Assembly (NCBI GenBank): GCA_041740995.1 | Contig: JBGSKY010000113.1 | Coordinates: 1 to 24,161, forward strand | DNA from: JBGSKY01 sp041740995 | GTDB lineage: Bacteria; Planctomycetota; Planctomycetia; Pirellulales; Pirellulaceae | Reading direction: 5' to 3' | DNA length: 24,161 bases | Shown: one piece after another, positions 15,098 to 22,539 of the stretch | How positions within the stretch are numbered: position 1 is the stretch's first letter | Layout: every line of letters starts with the position of its first letter | The notes under the pieces: model-generated | Databases searched by the model: none | The model's input: the letters and a program-made list of their open reading frames with translations, nothing else | What the model was told of the DNA's origin: nothing | Made by a program: the position numbers and the translations under genes

Positions 15098-17458
15098 TCA
15101 GTGCGCTGCTGAAAGCTCTTGACGCAACTGAATGAGCATCGCATCGTCAGGTGCGGATTCCAAAATACGATCAGCTTCTCGAATCGCTTCTTCAACGCGT
15201 CCTAGTTTCTGTAAGATCAAAATGTACGCCAAAGCGTATTCGGTTGAAGCAGGTTCTAATCGCGAAGCAGATGCGATCCGTTCGACGGCTTTCTCTAAAT
15301 CACCGCTTAGATAGTATGCCAGCCCGAGTCGCTGAGCAATCGAAGCGTTTGTGGGTGCGTATCCAAAATCACGCTCCATCAATGGCAACTCCTCTTGTCG
15401 CAACGTTTTAGCGCGGGCTAGCAACGAATCGGCTAGTTTCGCATTCTCACTGCTCGCCTGAGCGAGTGATTCCAGCATCGCTGCGAGGTTCGTCCGTGGA
15501 CCTGTCATCGATGGTTCGACACGAATAGCATCTTCGTAATGTTTAATGGCCGCTCGATCGTTGCCAAGCTGTTGTTCGAGAATGCCCAGTCCGAAATTTC
15601 CGGCTGATCGATCGTTGTTGAATTGCATCGAAGTTTTAAGTTCCGATAATGCCAACTGCGCCGCTGGGTCGCGGAAGGCTTGAACGGCGGGCAGAGTTGT
15701 CGCGGCCGTTCTTGCGGCTTCAACGCGGACGTTACGGCTTTGGTCTTCCAGTAGCGGTTTGATAATGCCAAATCGTTTCTGCGGGTCAGGTTCACCCATG
15801 GCGGCGGCGGCGGCGGCCGCGCGAACCAACGGCGAAGCATCCTTGCGTTCGGCAATTGCTTGAATTGCAGCTGATTTAGGTGCGATGCGAGACATGTCTT
15901 CCAAGCCGGTGGCCCGCGCAATCGCAGGCGCTTCTGGGCCATTCTTCTCAAGCAATTCTCTCAATTTTGAAACCGCATCCGGGTCGCCGTTGCGCGACGC
16001 ATTTAAAGCCGTGGCAAAATGATACGGCGTTTTTCGTTCTTTGCCGTACCATCGGTTGCAAGCATCGTTGCTCCATTGATCTAGCCGTTGCAGTTCAGCT
16101 TGAATTTCCGAATCGCCCGCCCGAGCCGCGTTCATCCAGTCCAAGTACTGAGTCAACGAATCGCGTTTATCCGAAGAAATTGACTCTTTATTGATGTGGC
16201 AACCGGTGCAGGCATTGGGGATGCCCAGCGTAACGCTGAGGTCTGGTCTTGGAATGCGAAACGAATGATCACGTCGAGAATCTATTTCCATATAGGTCGT
16301 CGCTGGCATGTGACAATCAACACAAAACGCGCCCGCTTGACCAGTCTTATGGAAGTGATGTGACGGCGTGTCGTATTTGTAATTTGGATGTTGATGACAA
16401 GATGTACAAACCTCGTTGCCGGTATGTTTCAATTTCGCCGAATGTGGGTCATGACAATCGGAGCAACGAATGCCTTTGTGATACATCTTGCTTTGTATGA
16501 ACGAGCCGTGAACATAATCTTCGTCAAGCACTTGCCCATCATTAAAGTAAGTGCCTTCGCGGAGCAGACTTTCGACGAAGTGATCGTCGTATCGTTCGCC
16601 AGCGTGAAAATTTTCGTCCAACATTCCGCGGCGTGAATGGCAAGGCGCGCAGCTTTGGATTTGGTTCTCAGCGGACTCTTTTAGGTTCGCCAAACCGTGA
16701 CCAAATTTTGGGTCGCGTCGATAAAACCATCGGTTGGCGATTTCGATGTGCAGGCTGCCTGGTCCATGGCACGATTCGCAACTGACATCGATTTCCGAAA
16801 AAGTCGTGTGATAACTTGCAGAATCGACGTCAAAATTTTTCTTCAAGTTGGTACTGTGGCATTCAGCACACATGTTGTTCCAACGCTGGGCCGGTTTCGT
16901 CCAATGCAACTCGTCATCGGCTGCGAGTGTTTCCGTCACATCGGGAGGATCGATGTGAAACCATCGCTTTTTTTCGGTGTCCCATGACCATCTTAGTACT
17001 TGAACGCGTCCGAGAAATTCAGGCTCTGCGGTTGCGGCGCTGTTTGCATCATTTGGCAACGCGACCATATATTGCTGGATCGGTTGAACTCCAAACGTCC
17101 AGTCAATTTTCATGACCGAAAGTTGACCATCATCGCCCTGAGTTTCGACAAAAAAATTGCCGTCACGCTTGAAAAAGCGAGCTGTTTGCCCACTTTCCTC
17201 CAGCAATTCATCGTTGAAATCACCCAGCACCGTTTGATCATTGACCTCTTGCATAGCGCAATCGTGATCCGAACCTGCAAACGCCTCTGCCTCTTGTTGA
17301 TGGCATGAAATGCAAGACTGGCGTCCAACATAGACCGCTGTTCGCTCTGGTGGCAGGCTTGGAAGACTGACCATCGCCGCAACCGAAGAGACGACGGCAA
17401 TAATAGCGATAATGCCCGCCGCGATCTTTGTAGTTTTTGTGGTTAGCAATCGATACAC
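15098..17458 (-). CDS. Octaheme c-type cytochrome fused to HEAT and TPR repeats
   Basis: This 786-residue protein starts at a GTG and has an N-terminal signal anchor at about residues 11-32, so it faces the periplasm. Eight C-x-x-C-H haem sites are visible, beginning at residues 49, 197, 227, 270, 332, 351, 379 and 417. The first is isolated and the others form a cluster like cytochrome c-554/paired C-x-x-C-H domains. HEAT-like alpha-helices follow at about 530-625, including an alanine-rich run, then TPR repeats at about 640-780. The haem part should carry electrons or act as a multihaem reductase; the repeat part should bind partners. The enzymatic substrate is unknown, and no catalytic Lys-type haem motif (C-x-x-C-K) was seen, arguing against classical NrfA. 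A sigma-54 activator gene ends 53 bp upstream in the same direction. Confidence 0.9.
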   Translation of the reverse strand: MYRLLTTKTTKIAAGIIAIIAVVSSVAAMVSLPSLPPERTAVYVGRQSCISCHQQEAEAFAGSDHDCAMQEVNDQTVLGDFNDELLEESGQTARFFKRDGNFFVETQGDDGQLSVMKIDWTFGVQPIQQYMVALPNDANSAATAEPEFLGRVQVLRWSWDTEKKRWFHIDPPDVTETLAADDELHWTKPAQRWNNMCAECHSTNLKKNFDVDSASYHTTFSEIDVSCESCHGPGSLHIEIANRWFYRRDPKFGHGLANLKESAENQIQSCAPCHSRRGMLDENFHAGERYDDHFVESLLREGTYFNDGQVLDEDYVHGSFIQSKMYHKGIRCSDCHDPHSAKLKHTGNEVCTSCHQHPNYKYDTPSHHFHKTGQAGAFCVDCHMPATTYMEIDSRRDHSFRIPRPDLSVTLGIPNACTGCHINKESISSDKRDSLTQYLDWMNAARAGDSEIQAELQRLDQWSNDACNRWYGKERKTPYHFATALNASRNGDPDAVSKLRELLEKNGPEAPAIARATGLEDMSRIAPKSAAIQAIAERKDASPLVRAAAAAAAMGEPDPQKRFGIIKPLLEDQSRNVRVEAARTAATTLPAVQAFRDPAAQLALSELKTSMQFNNDRSAGNFGLGILEQQLGNDRAAIKHYEDAIRVEPSMTGPRTNLAAMLESLAQASSENAKLADSLLARAKTLRQEELPLMERDFGYAPTNASIAQRLGLAYYLSGDLEKAVERIASASRLEPASTEYALAYILILQKLGRVEEAIREADRILESAPDDAMLIQLRQELSAAH

Positions 17459-17511
17459 GAACGTTACTTCAATTGAATGACTCGTTGCAGAGTTCGTAAA
17501 ACTTGAAACGC

Positions 17512-18597
17512 TTATTCGTCGTTGGCTGGGAAACTCGAATCATCGATACCGTATTCTTTCATCTTCTTGTGCAAAGTGTTACGGTTGATGCCCAGTCGGC
17601 TGGCAGCTTTAGTTTGCACGTTCCCAGTTGCCTTGAGAACTTGAAGGATCAACTCTCGTTCAACACGATTAACGACTCGCGTGTGCAAGTCTTCCGCGTT
17701 GTTAGGGCTGGTCCGAATGCCTTCGTTGACCAGTTCTGTCGTCAGCGAGTCGAGATCCATTACGCGTGACGAGGAACTAGCAGGTTTTCGAACAGTGTGG
17801 CGGACATACTCGGGCAGCAAGTCAACGGTGAGCTCATCCGAATCAGCCATGACGACCGCACGTTCAACATAGTTCTGCAACTCTCGAACGTTGCCCGGCC
17901 AATGATACTCTTGTAGCAGTTGGCGGGCTTCCTCCTGGATGTGTACGACATAACAGTGATTAAGCTGGCTGTAGTACTTTAGGAAGTGGGCAATCAACAT
18001 TGGAATGTCTTCACGGCGTTTTCGCAGCGGCGGTATTTCGATCGGTACTACGTTTAAACGCCAATACAAGTCTTCACGAAAACGTTCCGCATCAATTTCG
18101 ACAGTTAGATCGCGATTGCTGGCCGCAATGACGCGCGTGTCCACCGTAATTGTTTCTGTATCGCCCACTCGTTCGAATTGCTTCTGCTGCAAGACCCGGA
18201 GCAGCTTGACTTGCAGATGAAGCGATGTGCTGTTGATCTCGTCGAGAAAAATGGTGCCGCTGTGAGCTGCTTCAAAGCGCCCGGCCCGATTGTTTACAGC
18301 GCCGGTGAACGCGCCTCGCACATGGCCGAACAATTCACTTTCCAGCAAGCTTTCACTCAACGCGCCGCAATTGACTTTAACAAAAGGTCCACCCGCACAA
18401 TTGCTCAAGCGATGAATGGCGTTGGCGATCAGTTCCTTACCCGTACCGGTTTCGCCTAGCAGCAAAACGGACGCGTTCGTCTTAGCAACACGTCGAGTGA
18501 GCTGATAGATGTCCATCATCGCCGGGCTGGTCCCAATAATCCCAGTGATTGGGCTGCCGATGGGTGAATCGTTATCGGATGAGCCGTTTTTTGGCAT
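17512..18597 (-). CDS. Sigma-54-dependent activator without an N-terminal sensor domain
   Basis: This 361-residue protein is an AAA+ enhancer-binding protein. It has Walker A G-E-T-G-T-G-K-E at residues 48-55, the sigma-54 contact loop G-A-F-T-G-A at 95-100, Walker B I-F-L-D-E at 116-120, the arginine-finger region R-F-R-E-D-L-Y-W-R-L at 172-181, and W-P-G-N-V-R-E-L at 233-240. A Fis-type helix-turn-helix lies at about 325-352 (T-K-A-A-S-R-L-G-I-N-R-N-T-L). Only about 18 residues precede the AAA+ core, so the usual receiver, GAF or PAS domain is missing. It should bind upstream sites and drive ATP-dependent open-complex formation by sigma-54 polymerase. Control must come from its level, a partner, or constitutive activity. 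It lies 53 bp upstream of the octaheme cytochrome on the same strand, an attractive but unproven target or operon partner. Confidence 0.93.
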   Translation of the reverse strand: MPKNGSSDNDSPIGSPITGIIGTSPAMMDIYQLTRRVAKTNASVLLLGETGTGKELIANAIHRLSNCAGGPFVKVNCGALSESLLESELFGHVRGAFTGAVNNRAGRFEAAHSGTIFLDEINSTSLHLQVKLLRVLQQKQFERVGDTETITVDTRVIAASNRDLTVEIDAERFREDLYWRLNVVPIEIPPLRKRREDIPMLIAHFLKYYSQLNHCYVVHIQEEARQLLQEYHWPGNVRELQNYVERAVVMADSDELTVDLLPEYVRHTVRKPASSSSRVMDLDSLTTELVNEGIRTSPNNAEDLHTRVVNRVERELILQVLKATGNVQTKAASRLGINRNTLHKKMKEYGIDDSSFPANDE

Positions 18598-18633
18598 CAG
18601 CGACCAATAAAGTTTTTACGGTAAAGGACAAGG

Positions 18634-18693
18634 TATCCGAAAAGGGGTCTGACCCTCTCCGTTCCCCCAAAGGGTCAGACCCCTTTTCGGATA
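18634..18693. repeat. Perfect 23-bp inverted repeat, REP-like
   Basis: Arms at 18634-18656 and 18671-18693 are perfect reverse complements around a 14-base loop. Each arm also contains a near-palindrome with core GGGGTCTGACCC, so each arm can fold alone or pair with the other. That double symmetry is typical of REP/BIME-type dispersed elements mobilised by REP-associated transposases. No transposase is present here. A transcription-terminator role for the minus-strand gene ending at 18923 is an alternative. Confidence 0.75.
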
Positions 18694-18884
18694 GGTTCTT
18701 AAAGTCCACTGAGTATACATTCCTTGCGACCATTCAACAGTCAGAACTCGCAAGTCGCGAGGAAATCGAGACGATAGTGTGGAGCAATGAAAGTCACTCC
18801 CCAGCGAAAGCCTCGCGCGATCGAAAACGGGCTTACTAGCGACGACACTCTAGCGAGTTAGTGATTAGTGCCGGCTGGCGTTTG

Positions 18885-18911
18885 CGAGTCTCGAAACCCT
18901 TCGGAGACTCG
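18885..18911 (-). terminator. Stem-loop just after the HEAT/receiver-like gene
   Basis: CGAGTCTCGAA at 18885-18895 pairs with 18900-18911 with a single bulged G, around the loop ACCC. On the minus strand it begins 11 bases after the TAA of the upstream gene. There is no U-run after it, so it may stabilise the 3' end or assist factor-dependent termination rather than be a classical intrinsic terminator. Confidence 0.5.
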
Positions 18912-18922
18912 ACTAACGAGGC

Positions 18923-20902
18923 TTAAGGTTGCGATTCGCTGACGATGCCATTCCAAATCAGGCGGTCGGTCTGGCTGGGAAGTGGAATCCCGCTTCCAAA
19001 GTTCATTTCTTCGACGATTTTTTCCATTGTCGAACCGGAATTGGTTAGCGTGCCATAAGAAATGGCTGATGATTCACGCAATATGGTTGCTTCGCCATCG
19101 CCGATTTCCGGAACCAGAATGGAAATTGGGATCGATCCAGTTTGCGGGAATGCGTGGACCCGCTGGACCAATTCGCTCAATCGCATGTCATAGAGCCGAT
19201 CGACGATCAAAACATAATCGATCGGTGCGGAGCGGCCGATCGATCGAATCGTTTCGCGGGCACTGCTCGCTTCGATAGTTGAGATGCCTAATGATCCGAG
19301 TTGAGATACTGCTAAAGATCGCAAGTCCGCTGCTCCGCCGACAACCAAAGCAACTGGTTTACCACCCTGACCAACCAGCTTTTCCGAGGCGCTGACCAAC
19401 GCATGATTAACTCTCGGATCTTGGTTGGCTGTTTGGCTGCGTTGCAAGGTTTCAAGCGCAGCCATCCGAACCGCTGGTGGCGAATTTTTGACGGCTTCCA
19501 ACATCATCTCAACTGCGTCAGGGCTGTGCGACAATCGTTCCGGCGAAAGTCCAACAATCTGTACCGATCGAAGTTGTGCGGCTGGCAAATCGTTAGCCAT
19601 CGCAACACGAAACACCTCGATCCAAAAATTTTGGTCAGCGAAACGTTTCCCGAAAAGAGATTCCCGAGCTCGAATGGCTGCGTCATCACGCAAGCTTTGT
19701 TTCGAGAGCGCATCGATCGATTGGGTGACTGCGTAATCGCGTTGAAGTAGAACAGCCGCCGCCGCAACAGACGCTCGATCGATGCCATCGCCCATTTGTA
19801 AGATTGAAATTGCATCTTTGGCGGCGACAATCAAGGCTCTTAGCGAAGGAGTTGTGTCGACTTGCGATAAAACCTTGCTAGAGCTGTCGACGATCCATGT
19901 TGGCGTTAACGACTCCAGATTTGCATCACTGGCAATCGCCTTAGAATTTGCAACTTCCGAGGTCATTAGCGTCAGCAGTTGGGCGCGGATACTAACCTCG
20001 CTCGGTTCGGCAAGACCGTTGGCTTGGAACGAGCTGCGTATCGCGGACTTGGTTGCATTTTCAATTTGTGGATCATAAATTGCTGCCGCGTTCTGCAAGG
20101 CCAGACCGCGCGGAACAAACGCGCTGGCCGCAATTAACAAACGATTGCGGAGCGCGGCGCCTTCAAAGCCCATCGCAGCTCGCAGTGCGTCGATGCCAGT
20201 TGGCCCGAACGAATCGATTAAATCAACGGTCAGCGAATCAGCTCGGACTGTCCCTGCCGCTATTGCTTCGATCAAAGCTTTTAAGCCTAGTGCTCCAGCG
20301 CGTTGGATTTCGATGGCTGCTCTCAAGCGATCAACCTGATCTTTCGCAGACAATTGTTTCAAGCTTTCGGAAATCTGCTTGGGCGCTCCAATCGATTGGC
20401 TCACATCGCTCAATATTCGCTGCGCGGTGGCTCGTTGGGTTTCGCTAATCTCTTTCTGCAGCGTTATGGAAAGCCACAAATCGGTGCCGAACTCATCGGC
20501 CAGCTGAACGGATTGTTCTGGCTTCGTCAGCGCTCCAGACAGTTGATCGAGATAACGGCCAAGCTCGCTCCAGTTCCGAAGCTGGTTCATCAACTTAACA
20601 GCTTGCGCGATCTCCAAAAGAGACTTCGGCGGTTCCTCGCGCAACATCCGAACCACGATGTTTGCGTCGCGTGGTAATTCATCACCGGCAGGACTTACTT
20701 CGACAACAGGCGTTGCGTCTAAGTCGGGCGTTGGAAAAAGTGTATTGCCACCAAATGGATCGTCTTGAGAAAACGCGACGCTGACCGTCACCAAAAGAAT
20801 GCAGATTGCACAAATGCAACGAGCTACTCGCCGAATTAAATGGTGTCGGAAAATTCGATCGACGCCAGTTGGGTCTTTGGATGCAGGGTTCAAGGTTGCC
20901 AT
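18923..20902 (-). CDS. Exported alpha-helical repeat protein with degenerate receiver-like C-terminal domain
   Basis: This 659-residue protein is not a recognised named gene. An N-terminal hydrophobic stretch (C-I-C-A-I-C-I-L-L-V-T-V-S-V-A-F-S) at about 29-45 looks like a signal peptide or anchor. About residues 80-505 are alanine- and leucine-rich alpha-helices resembling HEAT-type repeats. From about 515 to 630 the strand/helix pattern resembles a response-regulator receiver: V-A-L-V-V-G-G, then D-Y-V-L-I-V-D, then P-I-S-I-L-V. However, the first-strand acidic pair is replaced by G-G and no fifth-strand Lys is seen, so phosphorylation is unlikely. No clear Shine-Dalgarno precedes the ATG. 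A stem-loop follows its stop. argH lies upstream, 129 bp away, on the same strand. Confidence 0.72.
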   Translation of the reverse strand: MATLNPASKDPTGVDRIFRHHLIRRVARCICAICILLVTVSVAFSQDDPFGGNTLFPTPDLDATPVVEVSPAGDELPRDANIVVRMLREEPPKSLLEIAQAVKLMNQLRNWSELGRYLDQLSGALTKPEQSVQLADEFGTDLWLSITLQKEISETQRATAQRILSDVSQSIGAPKQISESLKQLSAKDQVDRLRAAIEIQRAGALGLKALIEAIAAGTVRADSLTVDLIDSFGPTGIDALRAAMGFEGAALRNRLLIAASAFVPRGLALQNAAAIYDPQIENATKSAIRSSFQANGLAEPSEVSIRAQLLTLMTSEVANSKAIASDANLESLTPTWIVDSSSKVLSQVDTTPSLRALIVAAKDAISILQMGDGIDRASVAAAAVLLQRDYAVTQSIDALSKQSLRDDAAIRARESLFGKRFADQNFWIEVFRVAMANDLPAAQLRSVQIVGLSPERLSHSPDAVEMMLEAVKNSPPAVRMAALETLQRSQTANQDPRVNHALVSASEKLVGQGGKPVALVVGGAADLRSLAVSQLGSLGISTIEASSARETIRSIGRSAPIDYVLIVDRLYDMRLSELVQRVHAFPQTGSIPISILVPEIGDGEATILRESSAISYGTLTNSGSTMEKIVEEMNFGSGIPLPSQTDRLIWNGIVSESQP

Positions 20903-21031
20903 CGAGAACTTCGGATTAGGAGGATTAAGCCAATTCTGCAGTATCGAACGTTGGTATCGCGGTAGGAAACGACCAATTCAACGCTGCGTAATACAATCCT
21001 AAGTCGAATTTGGCGTCGCTGCTTTCAAACG
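20903..21031. other. Intergenic gap between argH and the HEAT/receiver-like gene
   Basis: This 129-bp gap could hold a promoter for the minus-strand HEAT/receiver-like gene. No convincing terminator, promoter or other structure was recognised. Confidence 0.4.
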
Positions 21032-22447
21032 TTACGACAAACCTAAATTGTAATCACCCAATTCGCTATCGCTCAGTAATTTCGTCCAACGGATGACCTC
21101 TTGGGCTACTTTTGTAGGATTTGAGCTGCCCAGGGAACGATATGCATCCAGAGCACCTTGAATTCCAAGGCATTTTCGAAGTGCAACTGCGTTCAAGCCT
21201 GCATCGACGGATTGAAATTCCGCGTCACTGAGATCGGTCAGCCGAACTTTTCGCTCCTTGGCAATCGCGACCAATGATCCAACATGGTGGTGAGCAGTGC
21301 GCTGGGGCATTCCGGTTTGGATCAATTGTTCCATCAACGTCGTGGCATCCAGGAAGCCTTCATCGAGTCTGGCGGCAATGGTCTCGGTTTGCAATTGGGA
21401 ATCATGAACGATTGGAATCGCGAGTTGTAAGGCGGCGATGACCGTATCAAAAGAATCAAATAATGGTGGTTTGTCTTCTTGCAAGTCGCGGTTGTATGCC
21501 AGCGGAAGGGCTTTGATCAAAACCAATATCGTTTGCAAATTCCCAATGACACGTGCCGTCTTGCCGCGTGTCAGCTCCAACGTGTCGGGATTTACTTTCT
21601 GTGGCATGATTGAACTGCCAGTGCAGAATTGATGCGGCAGTTTTAGAAAGCCGAATTCGACAGTGGACCAGATGATCCACTCCTCGCTCCACGTGCTTAG
21701 ATGTTCAGCAATCATTGTTAGCACGAATGCTGTTTCGGCAACAAAGTCACGGTCGCTACTGATATCGATACTGTTGGCTGCGATCGCAGAGAACCCCAGC
21801 TCGGCAGCCGTTTGTCGTCGATCAATTGGCAAGGAGGTACCGGCCACGGCTGCTCCTCCAAGCGGACTAACATTCATTCGACGACGACAATCGGCCAACC
21901 GGCTGCGGTCTCTTGCAAACTTCTCAATGTATGCCAACCAGTAATGTGCGGCGAGCACTGGCTGTGCGCGCTGCATGTGCGTGTAAGCAGGTAGTATAAC
22001 AGCTTCGTCGACTTTGCAACGATGTAAAAATGCAAGTTGCAATTCACGCAATAGCGAATCAACGATGACTGCATGATCTGCAATCCAAAGTCGAAGGTCC
22101 GTGCTCACCTGATCATTGCGACTGCGACCGGTGTGCAGCTTGCGACCGGTATCACCCAAGCGATCGATCAAGGCTTGTTCGATGTGCATGTGGATGTCTT
22201 CCAACTCTGCACGCATTGGAAGTTGGCCGCTTTCAATCTCGCTTTCGATCTCTCGCAAGTTGGATTCAATGTCGTCGAATTCTTTGGCTGTGAGAATTCC
22301 CGTTTTGACAAGCATCCGCGCATGAGCAATCGAGCCGCGAATGTCTTGTCGAAATAGACGGTGGTCAAAAGAAATGCTTTCGCCATAAGCAACCAAACGT
22401 TCGTCGCTTGCTTGTTTAAACACACCGCTTCGAGAAGGACTTGCCAC
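21032..22447 (-). CDS. argH: Argininosuccinate lyase
   Basis: This 471-residue cytoplasmic enzyme cleaves argininosuccinate to arginine and fumarate, the last step of arginine synthesis. The fumarase/aspartase superfamily signature G-S-S-I-M-P-Q-K-V-N-P-D lies at residues 277-288, and T-G-R-S-R-N-D-Q and T-H-M-Q-R-A-Q-P are further ArgH landmarks. The start is set at GTG 22447: it yields the expected V/M-A-S-P-S-R-S-G-V-F N-terminus, has GGAG at 22453-22456 five bases upstream, and gives the normal ArgH length. The frame stays open to a TTG at 22543, which would add 32 unconserved residues. The gene is followed by an unrelated repeat protein, so no arginine operon is visible. Confidence 0.96.
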   Translation of the reverse strand: MASPSRSGVFKQASDERLVAYGESISFDHRLFRQDIRGSIAHARMLVKTGILTAKEFDDIESNLREIESEIESGQLPMRAELEDIHMHIEQALIDRLGDTGRKLHTGRSRNDQVSTDLRLWIADHAVIVDSLLRELQLAFLHRCKVDEAVILPAYTHMQRAQPVLAAHYWLAYIEKFARDRSRLADCRRRMNVSPLGGAAVAGTSLPIDRRQTAAELGFSAIAANSIDISSDRDFVAETAFVLTMIAEHLSTWSEEWIIWSTVEFGFLKLPHQFCTGSSIMPQKVNPDTLELTRGKTARVIGNLQTILVLIKALPLAYNRDLQEDKPPLFDSFDTVIAALQLAIPIVHDSQLQTETIAARLDEGFLDATTLMEQLIQTGMPQRTAHHHVGSLVAIAKERKVRLTDLSDAEFQSVDAGLNAVALRKCLGIQGALDAYRSLGSSNPTKVAQEVIRWTKLLSDSELGDYNLGLS

Positions 22448-22452
22448 ACAGA

Positions 22453-22456
22453 CTCC
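22453..22456 (-). promoter_or_regulatory. argH: Ribosome binding site that fixes the argH GTG start
   Basis: GGAG on the minus strand lies five bases before GTG 22447. Clear Shine-Dalgarno sites are scarce in this window, so this one decides between the GTG and the upstream TTG. Confidence 0.65.
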
Positions 22457-22539
22457 AAGAAATTTAGATTCGATTAAAATTCCAACAGTCAAAGTTGAGA
22501 TTACGCTGTCAGCCGACTGCAAACGCATATCGTGTTGAT

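Larger units (their letters stand above)
18598..18922. other. 325-bp intergenic region with two inverted repeats
   Basis: This gap lies between two minus-strand genes. It contains a perfect long inverted repeat and a separate hairpin, both listed individually. A small plus-strand frame crossing the first repeat encodes K-G-S-D-P twice only because the repeat is read through, so it is not called as a gene. The right part includes TTAGTGATTAGTG at 18858-18870, a tandem-like TTAGTG pair. The upstream activator promoter should lie in the left part, but no clear boxes were seen. Confidence 0.6.

Noticed and set aside
15800..15823. GCC/GGC triplet run inside the cytochrome gene
   Set aside because: It encodes an alanine run in the HEAT-like helices and is in frame; nothing suggests a regulatory repeat.
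18549..18839. A 96-residue plus-strand frame across the inverted repeat
   Set aside because: Its only pattern, a doubled K-G-S-D-P, is produced by reading through the repeat arms; it overlaps the start of the sigma-54 activator.
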